A stretch of 64,000 nt of DNA, taken from NCBI GenBank assembly GCA_965657085.1, contig CBFHND010000004.1:124001-188000 (forward strand). The letters run 5' to 3'. Origin of the DNA: CBFHND01 sp965657085. GTDB taxonomy: Bacteria > Pseudomonadota > Alphaproteobacteria > Rhodobacterales > Rhodobacteraceae. The translations under genes were made by a program, and so were the position numbers. Below are positions 16,844 through 25,841 of this stretch, in pieces (the first letter of the stretch is position 1; each line of letters opens with the position of its first letter). The notes under the pieces are model-generated. The model saw only the letters and a list, made by a program, of their open reading frames with translations. It made no database searches and was not told the DNA's origin.

Positions 16844-17407
16844 ATGCCTAAAATCAACGGAAATGAAATCCGCCCCGGAAACGTCCTGGAGCACAACGGC
16901 GGTCTTTGGGCCGCGGTCAAAGTCGACCACGTGAAGCCCGGCAAGGGCGGGGCCTTTGCCCAGGTCGAAATGCGCAACCTGCGCAACGGCTCCAAGCTGA
17001 ACGAGCGGTTTCGGTCCGCGGACAAGGTCGAGCGTGTGCGCCTCGAGCAAAAAGACCAGCAGTTTCTCTATGAAGATGACGGCATGTTGGTCGTCATGGA
17101 CACAGAAACCTATGAACAGGTGCAATTGCCTGCCGAGCTTTTGGGCGAGCGGCGTCCTTTCCTGCAGGACGGCATGACCATCGTGGTGGAGTTCTACGAA
17201 GAAGAAGCGTTGAACGCGACCTTGCCGCAGAAGGTCGTCTGCAAGATCGTGGAGACCGAACCGGTGGTCAAAGGTCAGACAGCGGCCAACAGCTTCAAGC
17301 CCGCGATCCTCGACAATGGGGTCAAGGTGATGGTGCCGCCTTTCGTGGGCAACGACGAAGATATCGTCGTCAACACCGAAACCATGGAATACTCCGAGCG
17401 CGCCTGA
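16844..17407 (+). CDS. efp: Translation elongation factor P
   Basis: 187-residue EF-P, which enters the ribosomal E site and relieves stalling at polyproline. The three beta-barrel domains are full length. The tip lysine is Lys34 in VKPGKGGAF, the form modified by EpmA-type lysylation in other bacteria. The C-terminal signature LDNGVKVMVPPFV is present. The start ATG 16844 (MPKINGNEIRPGN) is the family start; the frame is open well upstream but that part is not coding. The window's own proline-rich products, such as the PPPPP of the exporter at 28398-30299, are plausible clients. Confidence 0.97.
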   Translation: MPKINGNEIRPGNVLEHNGGLWAAVKVDHVKPGKGGAFAQVEMRNLRNGSKLNERFRSADKVERVRLEQKDQQFLYEDDGMLVVMDTETYEQVQLPAELLGERRPFLQDGMTIVVEFYEEEALNATLPQKVVCKIVETEPVVKGQTAANSFKPAILDNGVKVMVPPFVGNDEDIVVNTETMEYSERA

Positions 17408-17448
17408 GCGCTCTCGGACCGGACGCGCAGTCGCGCGACACGATATTT

Positions 17449-17469
17449 GCACCCGCCTCCGGCGGGTGC
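17449..17469 (+). terminator. Terminator hairpin after efp
   Basis: Nine-base stem GCACCCGCC / GGCGGGTGC with a TCC loop, 42 bases after the efp stop. The T-rich tract that follows is weak (TGTCGTTTT). Confidence 0.7.
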
Positions 17470-17524
17470 TGTCGTTTTGGGGCTGTGCCCCAAGCCCCTT
17501 GGTACATCAGATCAGGAGTAGGCC

Positions 17525-18493
17525 TCAGCCGGGAAAATGGCATGCGGATTTGTGGGCCTCGCCCGTAAGGAGTGGGCGTGTGTCACGGCACAGCGCCTGT
17601 GCCTTGGGACAGCGTTCTGCAAAGGCGCAACCCTTGGGCGGGTTGATGGGGCTGGGTGGGTCGCCCTTGATTTGCAGCGCCCGGTTATAGCCTTGGGATT
17701 TGCGGCGGGCCAATGACGGGGCCGCAGCCAGCAAGGCCTGCGTGTAGGGATGTTGCGGGCTGTCGAAAAGCGCATCGCGCGGGGCCTGTTCCACGATCTT
17801 GCCCAGATACATCACCGCCACATCATCACACACGTGGCGCACCACGCCCAGATCATGGCTGATAAACAGATAGCTGAGGCCAAGATCGTCCTTGAGCTTT
17901 GCCAGAAGATTGAGGATCTGCGCCTGTATCGCCACGTCGAGTGCCGAAACCGGTTCGTCGCAGACCAGCAATTTGGGGTTGGTGGTCAGGGCGCGCGCGA
18001 TCGAGATGCGTTGGCGCTGGCCGCCCGAGAATTGGTGCGGAAAGAGGTTCAGCTGATCCTCGCGCAGGCCCACCAGCGCGAAGAGCTCGCGCACGCGTTC
18101 CATGCGGTCGGCAGGGGTGCCGACACCCAGCAGGTCCAGCGGTTCGCGCACGATGTCGGCCACGCGGGCGCGGGGATTGAGCGAGCTGTAGGGATCCTGA
18201 AAGATCAGCTGCACATCGCGGCGGCGGCTGCGCATGGCTTCGTCGTCCAGTTGCAACAGGTTGTCGCCTTCGAAGAGGACCTTGCCGGACGCTGCTTCGG
18301 TCAGGCGGATGGCGGCCATGGCGGTGGTTGTCTTGCCCGATCCGCTTTCCCCCACGATGCCAAGGGCGCGCCCCTTGTGCAGGGTGAAGGACACCGCGCG
18401 GACGGCTTCAAGGTGTTGGCGTGGTGCAAAGAGGCTTGGCCGGGGCAGGGCAAAGCGCACCGTGAGGTCCTGAACATCAAGCAGCGGGGTCAC
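17525..18493 (-). CDS. Peptide-type ABC transporter ATPase (DppF/OppF-like)
   Basis: 322-residue ATPase. Walker A is GESGSGKTT, the signature FSGGQRQR and Walker B LLVCDEPVSALD. The C-terminal oligopeptide-transporter extension has the cysteine pattern GCAFAERCPKAQALC. It starts with GTG at 18493, overlapping the stop of the DppD-like gene (GTGA), and is last of five transporter genes. It forms a heterodimeric motor with the DppD-like ATPase. Substrates of this class include di- and oligopeptides, nickel and glycosides, so the cargo is not determined. Confidence 0.92.
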   Translation of the reverse strand: MTPLLDVQDLTVRFALPRPSLFAPRQHLEAVRAVSFTLHKGRALGIVGESGSGKTTTAMAAIRLTEAASGKVLFEGDNLLQLDDEAMRSRRRDVQLIFQDPYSSLNPRARVADIVREPLDLLGVGTPADRMERVRELFALVGLREDQLNLFPHQFSGGQRQRISIARALTTNPKLLVCDEPVSALDVAIQAQILNLLAKLKDDLGLSYLFISHDLGVVRHVCDDVAVMYLGKIVEQAPRDALFDSPQHPYTQALLAAAPSLARRKSQGYNRALQIKGDPPSPINPPKGCAFAERCPKAQALCRDTRPLLTGEAHKSACHFPG

Positions 18494-19464
18494 AGGCGGC
18501 CCTCCTCAACGCCGTGGCAGGCGGCGGGGTGCAGGCCGTGGTTGATCAGCTGCGGTTTCTCGCGCAGGCAGCGCGCTTGGGCAAAATCACAGCGCGCGGC
18601 AAAGGCGCAGCCCGCGCCCAATTCATGCAGGGGCGGCACCACGCCGGGAATTTCCTTCAGCCCGTCACCGGATTTGCCCAGCGCGGGAATGCAATCGATC
18701 AACCCGCGCGCATAGGGATGTTGGGGCGTGTCGAGCACCGCATCGGCGCTGGCGGTCTCAATGACCCGGCCTGCGTACATCACAGCCACGCGGTCGGCCA
18801 TTTCGGCGATGGCACCCATATCGTGGGTGATCAGCACAATGGCCGCGCCGAAATCGCGCTGTATCTCGTTCAGCAGATCGAAAATCTGCGCCTGCACAGT
18901 CACATCGAGGGCGGTCGTCGGTTCATCCGCGATCAGGACCTTGGGGCGGCAGCTGACGGCCATGGCGATCATCACGCGCTGGCGCATACCGCCTGACAAT
19001 TGATGCGGATAGTCCCGCGCGCGGGTGGCCGGTTCGGGAATACCCACACGATCAAGGAGCGCTACGGCGTCCTTGAAGGCCTGATCATAGCTGGTGTTCT
19101 GGTGCAGCATGATCGCCTCGGCGATCTGGTCGCCGACTGTGAACACCGGGTTCAGCGAGGTCATTGGCTCCTGAAAGATCATCGCCACATCCGCGCCGCG
19201 CACGGCTCGCATCCGAGCGGGCGAGGCGGTGGTCAATTCTTCTCCGGCCAGTTTGATGCTGCCAGCGGCGATCTTGCCGGGCGGGCTGGGGATAAGGCCC
19301 ATCACGGCCAGCGCGGTGATGGACTTGCCGCAACCGCTTTCGCCGACGATGCCAAGGGTTTCGCCCGGTTGCACGTCCAGCGACACGGAATCCAGCGCCG
19401 TGACCACGCCATGACGCGTGCCGAAGGTGACCTTGAGGTCCTGAATGTCGAGAAGCGCGCTCAT
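18490..19464 (-). CDS. Peptide-type ABC transporter ATPase (DppD/OppD-like)
   Basis: 324-residue ATPase partnering the DppF-like subunit. Walker A is GESGCGKS, the signature LSGGMRQR, and Walker B VLIADEPTTALD. The C-terminal extension is GAGCAFAARCDFAQARC. The start is ATG 19464 (MSALLDIQDLKVTFG). The open frame continues upstream through the DppC-like gene in another frame, but that part is a shadow. It shares ATGA with the end of the DppC-like gene, so translation is coupled. Confidence 0.93.
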   Translation of the reverse strand: MSALLDIQDLKVTFGTRHGVVTALDSVSLDVQPGETLGIVGESGCGKSITALAVMGLIPSPPGKIAAGSIKLAGEELTTASPARMRAVRGADVAMIFQEPMTSLNPVFTVGDQIAEAIMLHQNTSYDQAFKDAVALLDRVGIPEPATRARDYPHQLSGGMRQRVMIAMAVSCRPKVLIADEPTTALDVTVQAQIFDLLNEIQRDFGAAIVLITHDMGAIAEMADRVAVMYAGRVIETASADAVLDTPQHPYARGLIDCIPALGKSGDGLKEIPGVVPPLHELGAGCAFAARCDFAQARCLREKPQLINHGLHPAACHGVEEGRL

Positions 19465-20327
19465 CTTTCGCGCAGCTTGGGATTGAAGGCGTCGTTCAGC
19501 CCGTCGCCGATCAGCGACACGGCAAAGACGGTCAGGAAGATGGCAAGGCCGGGGAAGGTCACCGGCCACCACGCATCGAGGATGTATTCGCGGTTGGCCC
19601 CGATCATAAGGCCCCAGGACATCACGTTGGGATCGCCCAGCCCGAGAAAGCTGAGACCCGCCTCGAACAGGATCGCCACGCCGATGGTCAGGGTGGCGGA
19701 CACGATCAGGGGCGGGGCCGCATTGGGCAGGATCACCTGCCACATGATGCGCCGGTTGCGTGCCCCGATGGCGCGGGCGGCGGTCACATATTCCAGCTCC
19801 TTGATCTTGAGGAATTCTGCACGCGTCAGGCGCGCGGTCTGTGGCCAGCTGACCACGCCGATGGCGATGGCGATCGTCCAGAGAGAGGGCGAAAACAGGG
19901 TGACCAGCACCATCGCAAAAAGCAGTGCAGGCAGGACCTGAAAGAACTCGGTGATGCGCATCAGCAGGTTGTCGATCCAACCGCCATAGAACCCCGCCAG
20001 AGCGCCAAGGCTGATGCCGATGATCATGGTGATGGCCGCCGCTGCCGCGCCCACGGCGAGCGTTGGGCCACCGCCTGACAACAGGCCCGCGACCAGATCA
20101 CGACCGAGGTAGTCGGTGCCCAGTGGAAATTCGGGCGTGACGCCGGGTGGCTCGTGCGGGGCCCAGACGATGTCAAAAGGATCGCCGCCGTAAAGGAAGG
20201 TGCCATAAAGGGTGGCCGCGATGATCAACACCAGCAAGACCAACCCGAAGACCGCCGGGACGTTGCGCCGGAACATGCGCCAGGCCTCGCGGCCGGGGCT
20301 GATGGCGACATAGGTTTGCTCGCTCAT
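19461..20327 (-). CDS. Peptide-type ABC transporter permease (DppC-like)
   Basis: 288-residue inner-membrane permease. The EAA-type loop is TAARAIGARNRRIMWQVILP. The C-terminal part carries the DppC features LSFLGLGDPNVMSWGLMI and the AWWPVTFPGLAIFLTVFAVS membrane span. The N-terminal cytoplasmic segment ends in the first span FGLVLLVLIIAATLYGTFLY. The start ATG 20327 gives MSEQTYVAISPGREAW. Sixty-four bases separate it from the DppB-like gene. It forms the channel with that protein. Confidence 0.92.
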   Translation of the reverse strand: MSEQTYVAISPGREAWRMFRRNVPAVFGLVLLVLIIAATLYGTFLYGGDPFDIVWAPHEPPGVTPEFPLGTDYLGRDLVAGLLSGGGPTLAVGAAAAAITMIIGISLGALAGFYGGWIDNLLMRITEFFQVLPALLFAMVLVTLFSPSLWTIAIAIGVVSWPQTARLTRAEFLKIKELEYVTAARAIGARNRRIMWQVILPNAAPPLIVSATLTIGVAILFEAGLSFLGLGDPNVMSWGLMIGANREYILDAWWPVTFPGLAIFLTVFAVSLIGDGLNDAFNPKLRER

Positions 20328-20391
20328 GCGCCCGGTCCTTTGTCTTTGCCCAAAGCTTGCTCCGGTTGGATCGTTGTCACGCAGCACATGT

Positions 20392-21366
20392 TCACCGCCC
20401 TCGCAATCGCGGATCGGCCCAGCGATAGCTGAGATCGGTGATCAGGTTGGCGATGACCACCATGGCGCTGGCAAAAAAGAGAACGCCGAGGATGGTGGGA
20501 TAGTCCCGGCGCAGGATGGAATCGAAGGCCAGCCGCCCCATGCCGGGCCAGTTGAACACCGTCTCGACCAGCAAGGCACCCGAAATGAGGTTGCCGAATT
20601 GCAGGCCCGCCACTGTAAGGATCGGCAGGGCCGCGTTGCGCAGGGCATGTTTGAACAGAACGCTGCGTTCGGTGGCGCCCTTGGCCCGCGCGGTGCGGAT
20701 GTAATCAGAACCCAGCACTTCGAGCATCGAGGCGCGGCTGAGGCGGGCGTATTGGGCAAGGTAAATGATAGCCAAGGTAAAGGCGGGCAGCACAAGGTGG
20801 TGGGCAATGTCGACCGCCTTGATGAAAAAGCCCGCATCGCGCAGCTTGACCGATTGCATGCCTTCCACCGGGAAAATCGGCACCACGGACGCAAAGAGGA
20901 TGATCAGCATGATACCGGTCCAGAACACCGGCACGGCGTAGCCGATGGTGGCAAAGACCGACACGAAACCCGATATCACGCCATTTGGTTTGCGCGCGGC
21001 GATCACACCCATGAAAACGCCCAGCAGGATCGAAAGGAACTGCGCCGTCAGCACCAGCAGGATCGTCGGCCCAATGCGCAGGGCGATAAGTTTGCTGACC
21101 GGTTGGTTGAAGAAGAAACTGTCGCCCAGATCACCCGTCGCAACACCAGAAATGTAGATCCACAGCTGGGTCAAAAGCGGTTTGTTCAGCCCGTATTCTT
21201 CACGGATGCTTTCCAGCATCTCTTCGGTGGCGCCGCCCATTTCGCCTGCGATCACCACCGCCGGGTCACCCGGGGCGAGCCGGATCAGAAGAAAGTTGAG
21301 CACCACGACGCCAAGCATCAGCAGGATGCCGTAGCCAAGACGTCTGAGCAGGAACGAGGCGTTCAT
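20392..21366 (-). CDS. Peptide-type ABC transporter permease (DppB-like)
   Basis: 324-residue permease. The family N-terminus RRLGYGILLMLGVVVLNFLL and PGDPAV are present, and the EAA loop is RTARAKGATERSVLFKHALR with NAALPILTVAG. It is encoded after the binding protein, separated by a hairpin-rich 150-base gap, an arrangement that often lets the binding protein be made in excess. Confidence 0.92.
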   Translation of the reverse strand: MNASFLLRRLGYGILLMLGVVVLNFLLIRLAPGDPAVVIAGEMGGATEEMLESIREEYGLNKPLLTQLWIYISGVATGDLGDSFFFNQPVSKLIALRIGPTILLVLTAQFLSILLGVFMGVIAARKPNGVISGFVSVFATIGYAVPVFWTGIMLIILFASVVPIFPVEGMQSVKLRDAGFFIKAVDIAHHLVLPAFTLAIIYLAQYARLSRASMLEVLGSDYIRTARAKGATERSVLFKHALRNAALPILTVAGLQFGNLISGALLVETVFNWPGMGRLAFDSILRRDYPTILGVLFFASAMVVIANLITDLSYRWADPRLRGR

Positions 21367-21420
21367 ATGGCGCGCTGTCTTCCGGATTGAGGCGCGTTCC
21401 GCGCCACGTGATGTTTTGGT

Positions 21421-21505
21421 GTTTTCGTGCCGAAAACACGGGCCTCCGGCTGGAGGTTATCTTGTAGGTCGACGCAGGAACCGGGCCTGCGTGGTGCAGG
21501 CCCGG
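21421..21505 (-). terminator. Tandem hairpins between binding-protein and permease genes
   Basis: Three stem-loops lie in the gap: GTTTTCG-TGC-CGAAAAC at 21421-21437, CCTCC-GGCT-GGAGG at 21443-21456, and CCGGGCCTGC / GCAGGCCCGG at 21481-21505. None is followed by a clean T run in the reading direction. They could act as a partial terminator or protect the upstream mRNA. Confidence 0.55.
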
Positions 21506-21517
21506 TCGTGTTCCAGA

Positions 21518-23071
21518 TCACTCGCCCCAGCTGACCATGTCCATCGGGTGCATGGTGCCCCAGATGCCTGTGGGCACGTTCTGGAGTTTGCTGTTGTAGG
21601 CGGTGTGGTAGGGCAGTGCGTTGATCCAGTAGACGGGCAGGTCCTGGGCCACTTGCTGCTGGAATTGGGCATAGAGCGCCTTGCGCTTTTCCGCGTCCAG
21701 TTCAGTGGCCGCTGCGTTCAGGATCTCGTCGACCGACGCATTGCTGTATTGCTGGGTGTTGGACCAGATCACGCCCTTGCGGATGTTGTCCGAAAGATAC
21801 GTGCGGTGCACGCCGATCACCGGATCGCCCCAGTTAAAGACCACGTCCATGCTGAGTTCGAAGTCATGTCCACCGACGCGCCCTGCCCATGTTGGGAAAT
21901 CGGGTGCTGCGCGCACGGTCAGGTCGATGCCGATCTTTTTCAGCTGCGACTTGAGGTATTCGGCCACCGATTGTTGTTGTTCCTTGGGGCCGGGGATGTA
22001 GTCGATGGTCAATTCCATGCCATCGGCAAACCCGGCTTCGGCCATCAGCGCGTTGGCCTTGTCGAGGTCGGCGTCATAGGCGGGGATGGTTTCATCGAAG
22101 AAAGGCGAGCTTTCGATGATCGGGCCGCGCTGGGCGGTGGATGTGCCACGGTGCAGGGCCTTGGTGATGAACTCGCGATCCGTGGCATAGGCGATGGCCT
22201 GACGCACACGCACATCGCTGAGCTTGGGCGAGGCAGTGTTGAAGGCCAGCCAGTTGATCGGCCCCACGGCGGCATAGCCATCGGTGGTGATCGACAGGTC
22301 TTCGGCCTTTTCCAGACGTTTGATCGAGGTCGACGAGGCCATGAAGGGGTACATGTCCGCTTCGCCGTTTTCCATGGCGATCAGCAGGGCGCTTTCATCC
22401 TTGATGATGCGGATGATGATCTCATCCAGCTTTGGGCGGCCTTCCATGAAGAAGTTGGGGTTCTTTTTCATCACCACCGCTTCGCCGGGTGTGAATTCTT
22501 CAAGCATGAAGGGACCCGAGCCTACGGGCGCGGAGTTCGCAGGGTGCGATTTGGGGTCTTGCCCGTCGCCGTAGATCGCCTTGGGCAGCACCGGCGCCAA
22601 GGCGGGCGAAAGGGCCAGCAGCAGCGCAGGGTGCGGTTTGTCGAGGTTGATCACCACGGTGTGCGCGTCCGGCGTGTCAATTGTGCTGACCGGTGCGAAC
22701 ATCGATTTGAAAGGGTGATTTTCCTTCGTGTTCATGATGGAGAAGGCCACGTCCTCGGATGTGACGGGCGTGCCGTCATGGAAGGTGGCGTTTTGAACGA
22801 GGTTCAGCGTCACGCTCATGCCATCCTCGGCCACGGTCCAGCTTTGGGCCAGATAGGGCTGTGGATCCCAGTTTTCGTCATAGCGCAGGAGCGACGCGAA
22901 GATCTGTGTCGAGGGCACGGCGGTGGCGATGCCCGACTGCACCGAACCATTGAGGTGGCGTGGTACTTGGGTCGAGGCAATGACCAGTGTGCCGCCATCG
23001 GCAAAGACCGGTGCGGTGAGCGACGTCACGGCAAAGGCCGCAGCACCCATCAGATGCGCAAAAGATTTCAT
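21518..23071 (-). CDS. Peptide-type ABC transporter binding protein (SBP_bac_5)
   Basis: 517-residue periplasmic family 5 solute-binding protein. The signal peptide is FAHLMGAAAFAVTSLTAPVFA, cut after VFADG near residue 25. Family landmarks include LAQSWTVAEDGMSVTLNL, ATFHDGTPVTSEDVAFS, and the VRQAIAYATDREFITKAL segment. It is the first gene of the transporter operon. Its cargo cannot be read from the sequence. The LysR gene lies directly upstream on the same strand, 124 bases away. Confidence 0.93.
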   Translation of the reverse strand: MKSFAHLMGAAAFAVTSLTAPVFADGGTLVIASTQVPRHLNGSVQSGIATAVPSTQIFASLLRYDENWDPQPYLAQSWTVAEDGMSVTLNLVQNATFHDGTPVTSEDVAFSIMNTKENHPFKSMFAPVSTIDTPDAHTVVINLDKPHPALLLALSPALAPVLPKAIYGDGQDPKSHPANSAPVGSGPFMLEEFTPGEAVVMKKNPNFFMEGRPKLDEIIIRIIKDESALLIAMENGEADMYPFMASSTSIKRLEKAEDLSITTDGYAAVGPINWLAFNTASPKLSDVRVRQAIAYATDREFITKALHRGTSTAQRGPIIESSPFFDETIPAYDADLDKANALMAEAGFADGMELTIDYIPGPKEQQQSVAEYLKSQLKKIGIDLTVRAAPDFPTWAGRVGGHDFELSMDVVFNWGDPVIGVHRTYLSDNIRKGVIWSNTQQYSNASVDEILNAAATELDAEKRKALYAQFQQQVAQDLPVYWINALPYHTAYNSKLQNVPTGIWGTMHPMDMVSWGE

Positions 23072-23195
23072 GGTGAACTCCCAGGTTGGACTTGGCTTTT
23101 TTGATTGCTCTCAGGCTAGCCGCGCCCTTTGTCACATGAAACAGTGTTTTGTGTGATGATTAAGTGCATTAAATGGGGGAATGGGCTGCGCGGGC

Positions 23196-24119
23196 CTAGG
23201 GCGCCAGCGACAAGTCCGAGAAGATGCCAGAGGCGGCAAGGTCGGTGGAAATGGTCAAAACAGCCTGCACCACGGCGGATTGATCGGCCCCTTGGGCATA
23301 GGCCACGCCCAGTTCCGGCGCATCCAGCGGCCCCAGGAGCGGGCGCACCGCATAGCCGGTTTCGGGCTGCTTGTCCGCGTGACCCACGATATTCAGTAAT
23401 GAATACCCCAAGTTGGCAGCCACCAGCCCGCGCAGCACCGAGGATGATTTGGTTGTGTGCGCCACCTTGGGCTTCAACCCTTGGGCGGCAAAGAGCTGGC
23501 GGAAATAAGTCTCTGTCGCCGGCAGGTCCAGCATGATCATGGGCTTATCCGCAAGGTCGGCCAGCCGCAGAGCGGGTTTTGCACACAGCGGCGATGTCGC
23601 TGGCAAAAGCGCAAAGGGCCGTGCCCGAAAAAGCGGCAGAAACGGCTGGTTGGGTCGCAATGTGCGCCGATACGTGATCGCCATCTCGACCTCACCGCTC
23701 AGCAACAGATCGCTGATCTGTTCCATGTCCCCTTCGCGCAACTCGATGCGGATCGCCGGATAAAGCGAGGAAATACGCGTCAACAGGGGCGGCAGAACGT
23801 AAGGTGCTGTAGGCGCATAACAGGCCATGCGCAGGGTGCCCGCCGGGTCCGTTTCCAACCCTGCAAGCCCCGCATCAAAGGCCTGGCATTGTTCAAGAAA
23901 GGCCGCCACCTGATCCCCGACCGCGCGGCCCGTGTCCGTGGGCACGATGCCCTTGGCCGGGATGCGGCGAAAGAGCGGGGTGCCTACCGTGGCCTCGATC
24001 AGGTCGATGGCCGCGGTGATCGAGGATTGCGAAATATTCATATCCTCGGCCGCGCGGGCAATCGATCCAAAGCGCAAGGCGGCATCGTAATAGCGCAATT
24101 GCTTGAAGGTGAAACGCAT
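23196..24119 (-). CDS. LysR-family transcriptional regulator
   Basis: 307 residues. The winged helix-turn-helix is at residues 1-60: FKQLRYYDAALRFGSIARAA then EDMNISQSSITAAIDLIEATVG, with a typical PLFRR wing. The effector domain follows. It lies between the transporter operon (same strand) and the divergent amidohydrolase. LysR proteins usually control the divergent gene, so the amidohydrolase/GTPase pair is the likelier target, and the transporter may belong to the same regulon. The effector is unknown. Confidence 0.9.
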   Translation of the reverse strand: MRFTFKQLRYYDAALRFGSIARAAEDMNISQSSITAAIDLIEATVGTPLFRRIPAKGIVPTDTGRAVGDQVAAFLEQCQAFDAGLAGLETDPAGTLRMACYAPTAPYVLPPLLTRISSLYPAIRIELREGDMEQISDLLLSGEVEMAITYRRTLRPNQPFLPLFRARPFALLPATSPLCAKPALRLADLADKPMIMLDLPATETYFRQLFAAQGLKPKVAHTTKSSSVLRGLVAANLGYSLLNIVGHADKQPETGYAVRPLLGPLDAPELGVAYAQGADQSAVVQAVLTISTDLAASGIFSDLSLAP

Positions 24120-24186
24120 TCTCTTGGCCTATTCAATGTGGTTTAGGGTGACAGTAAATCTATTTTGTGGCGGGTCCAAGCTGCGA

Positions 24187-24201
24187 TAGGCCTTAGGCCT
24201 A
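24187..24201. promoter_or_regulatory. Candidate LysR operator palindrome
   Basis: TAGGCC-TTA-GGCCTA, a perfect 6-bp inverted repeat between the divergent LysR and amidohydrolase genes. A half-site GGCCTA recurs at 24126-24131 near the LysR start. The palindrome ends just before the ribosome binding site AAGGGGG (24204-24210), so binding there would more likely repress the amidohydrolase than activate it. No footprint evidence exists. Confidence 0.45.
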
Positions 24202-24215
24202 CCAAGGGGGACGCC

Positions 24216-25841
24216 ATGGCCGACATCACTGTTTTCAAAGCGAAAAAAATCATCACCATGGACCCGGCCAAGGCCGAAGCGACCCATGTTGCGGTGCGCG
24301 AGGGTCGCATTCTGGCTGTGGGTGGCGCGGATTGTGCCGATCAATGGGGCGACGTGATGCGCGATGACCGGCTTGCCGACGCGGTGATCATGCCGGGGCT
24401 GGTCGAGGGCCATGCGCACATGATGGCGGGCGCGATGTGGCAATATGCTTATGCAGGCTATCACGACCGTATCGACGTGCAGGGCAAGCTTTGGAAGGGC
24501 ATGCGCGATATCGATGCGGTGATCGCGGGGCTGACGGACTATGCGGCGGGGCTTGAGGAGGACGCGCCGCTTGTCGGCTGGGGGTTTGATCCGATCTTTC
24601 TGCGGTCCGAACGGCTCAGTCGCAAGCATCTGGATCAGATCAGCACAGACCGCCCCATCGCGATCATTTTCTCCAACTTTCACCTGATGTGTGTGAATTC
24701 CAAGGCTCTGGAACTGGCCGGCTATGACGAAGGCACCAATGCCGAGGGTGTGGTGAAGGGCGCCGATGGCATGCCAACCGGGGAACTGCAGGAAATGGCC
24801 GCGATGTTCCCGGTCATGCGGCGCCTTGGCATCGATTTCCGCGGTCTCAGCCAGACCGAACACAGCATCCGGGCCTATGGTGAGGTGGCACAGCGGGCCG
24901 GGGTCACCACCATTACGGATCTCTTTTCGTCGATGGAAGATGAGGATTTGAAGGTCATGCGGGCCGTCACGGGTGCGGACGACTTCCCCCTGCGCATCGT
25001 GCCTGTGCTTGGTGCAATGGGCGCGCCACTCGAAATCGCCGACAAAGCACAGCGCATGGCCAAGCACAGCACGGACAAGCTGCGATTGGGGGCGGTCAAG
25101 CTGATGACGGACGGGTCGATCCAGGGCTGGACCGCGCGGGTGCGCTGGCCGGGCTACGTCGGTGGACAGCCCAATGGCATCTGGAACACCGCGCCTGAAC
25201 AGATCCACGCACTGGTGATGGAAATGCAGGCGCGGGGCATTCAGATGCACATCCATGTCAATGGAGACGAATCTGCCGCCGTGTCACTGGACGCGATCGA
25301 GGCCGCCTTGCGCGCGCATCCGGGTCAGGGGCATCGCCACGTGTTGCAACACTGCCAGATGATGGATCGGGGTTTGTTCGAACGGGCTGTCGAGCTGGGG
25401 GTCTGCTGCAACATATTTTCCAATCATATCTGGTACTTCGGGGACCAGCACGCGGAACTTACGCTGGGCCGTGACCGGGCCGAACGGATGAACGCCGCGC
25501 GCACGGCGCTGGATACGGGCGTGCATGTGGCGTTGCATTCGGACGCACCGGTGACGCCGCTTGGCCCACTTTTCACCGCGTGGTGCGCGGTGAACCGGCG
25601 GACCATGACTGATGCGACATTGGGTGAAGGGGAGCGGATCTCCGTGGCCGAGGCGCTGCGTGCGATCACCATGGGCGCGGCCTATACGCTGAAACTGGAT
25701 ACCGAGATTGGGTCGATCAGCCCTGGCAAGCGCGCGGATTTCGCAGTTCTGGGGCAGGACCCGACTGCGGTCGATCCGCTGGCGCTGAAGGACGTGCCTG
25801 TTCTGGGCACGGTCATGGGCGGCCGGGTGCACCTGTTGTGA
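24216..25841 (+). CDS. Metal-dependent amidohydrolase (YtcJ-like)
   Basis: 541-residue amidohydrolase-superfamily protein, cytoplasmic. The metal-binding HxH is in EGHAHMMAG near residue 70. Further ligands are in IHVNGDESA, the HVLQHCQMM segment and HSDAPVTPL near residue 446. The C-terminal composite domain reads IGSISPGKRADFAVLGQDP. YtcJ-like enzymes hydrolyse amide bonds of unidentified compounds. The start follows a strong AAGGGGG. It shares GTGA with the G3E GTPase gene, so the two are translated together, and a peptide-type importer is next door. Confidence 0.88.
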   Translation: MADITVFKAKKIITMDPAKAEATHVAVREGRILAVGGADCADQWGDVMRDDRLADAVIMPGLVEGHAHMMAGAMWQYAYAGYHDRIDVQGKLWKGMRDIDAVIAGLTDYAAGLEEDAPLVGWGFDPIFLRSERLSRKHLDQISTDRPIAIIFSNFHLMCVNSKALELAGYDEGTNAEGVVKGADGMPTGELQEMAAMFPVMRRLGIDFRGLSQTEHSIRAYGEVAQRAGVTTITDLFSSMEDEDLKVMRAVTGADDFPLRIVPVLGAMGAPLEIADKAQRMAKHSTDKLRLGAVKLMTDGSIQGWTARVRWPGYVGGQPNGIWNTAPEQIHALVMEMQARGIQMHIHVNGDESAAVSLDAIEAALRAHPGQGHRHVLQHCQMMDRGLFERAVELGVCCNIFSNHIWYFGDQHAELTLGRDRAERMNAARTALDTGVHVALHSDAPVTPLGPLFTAWCAVNRRTMTDATLGEGERISVAEALRAITMGAAYTLKLDTEIGSISPGKRADFAVLGQDPTAVDPLALKDVPVLGTVMGGRVHLL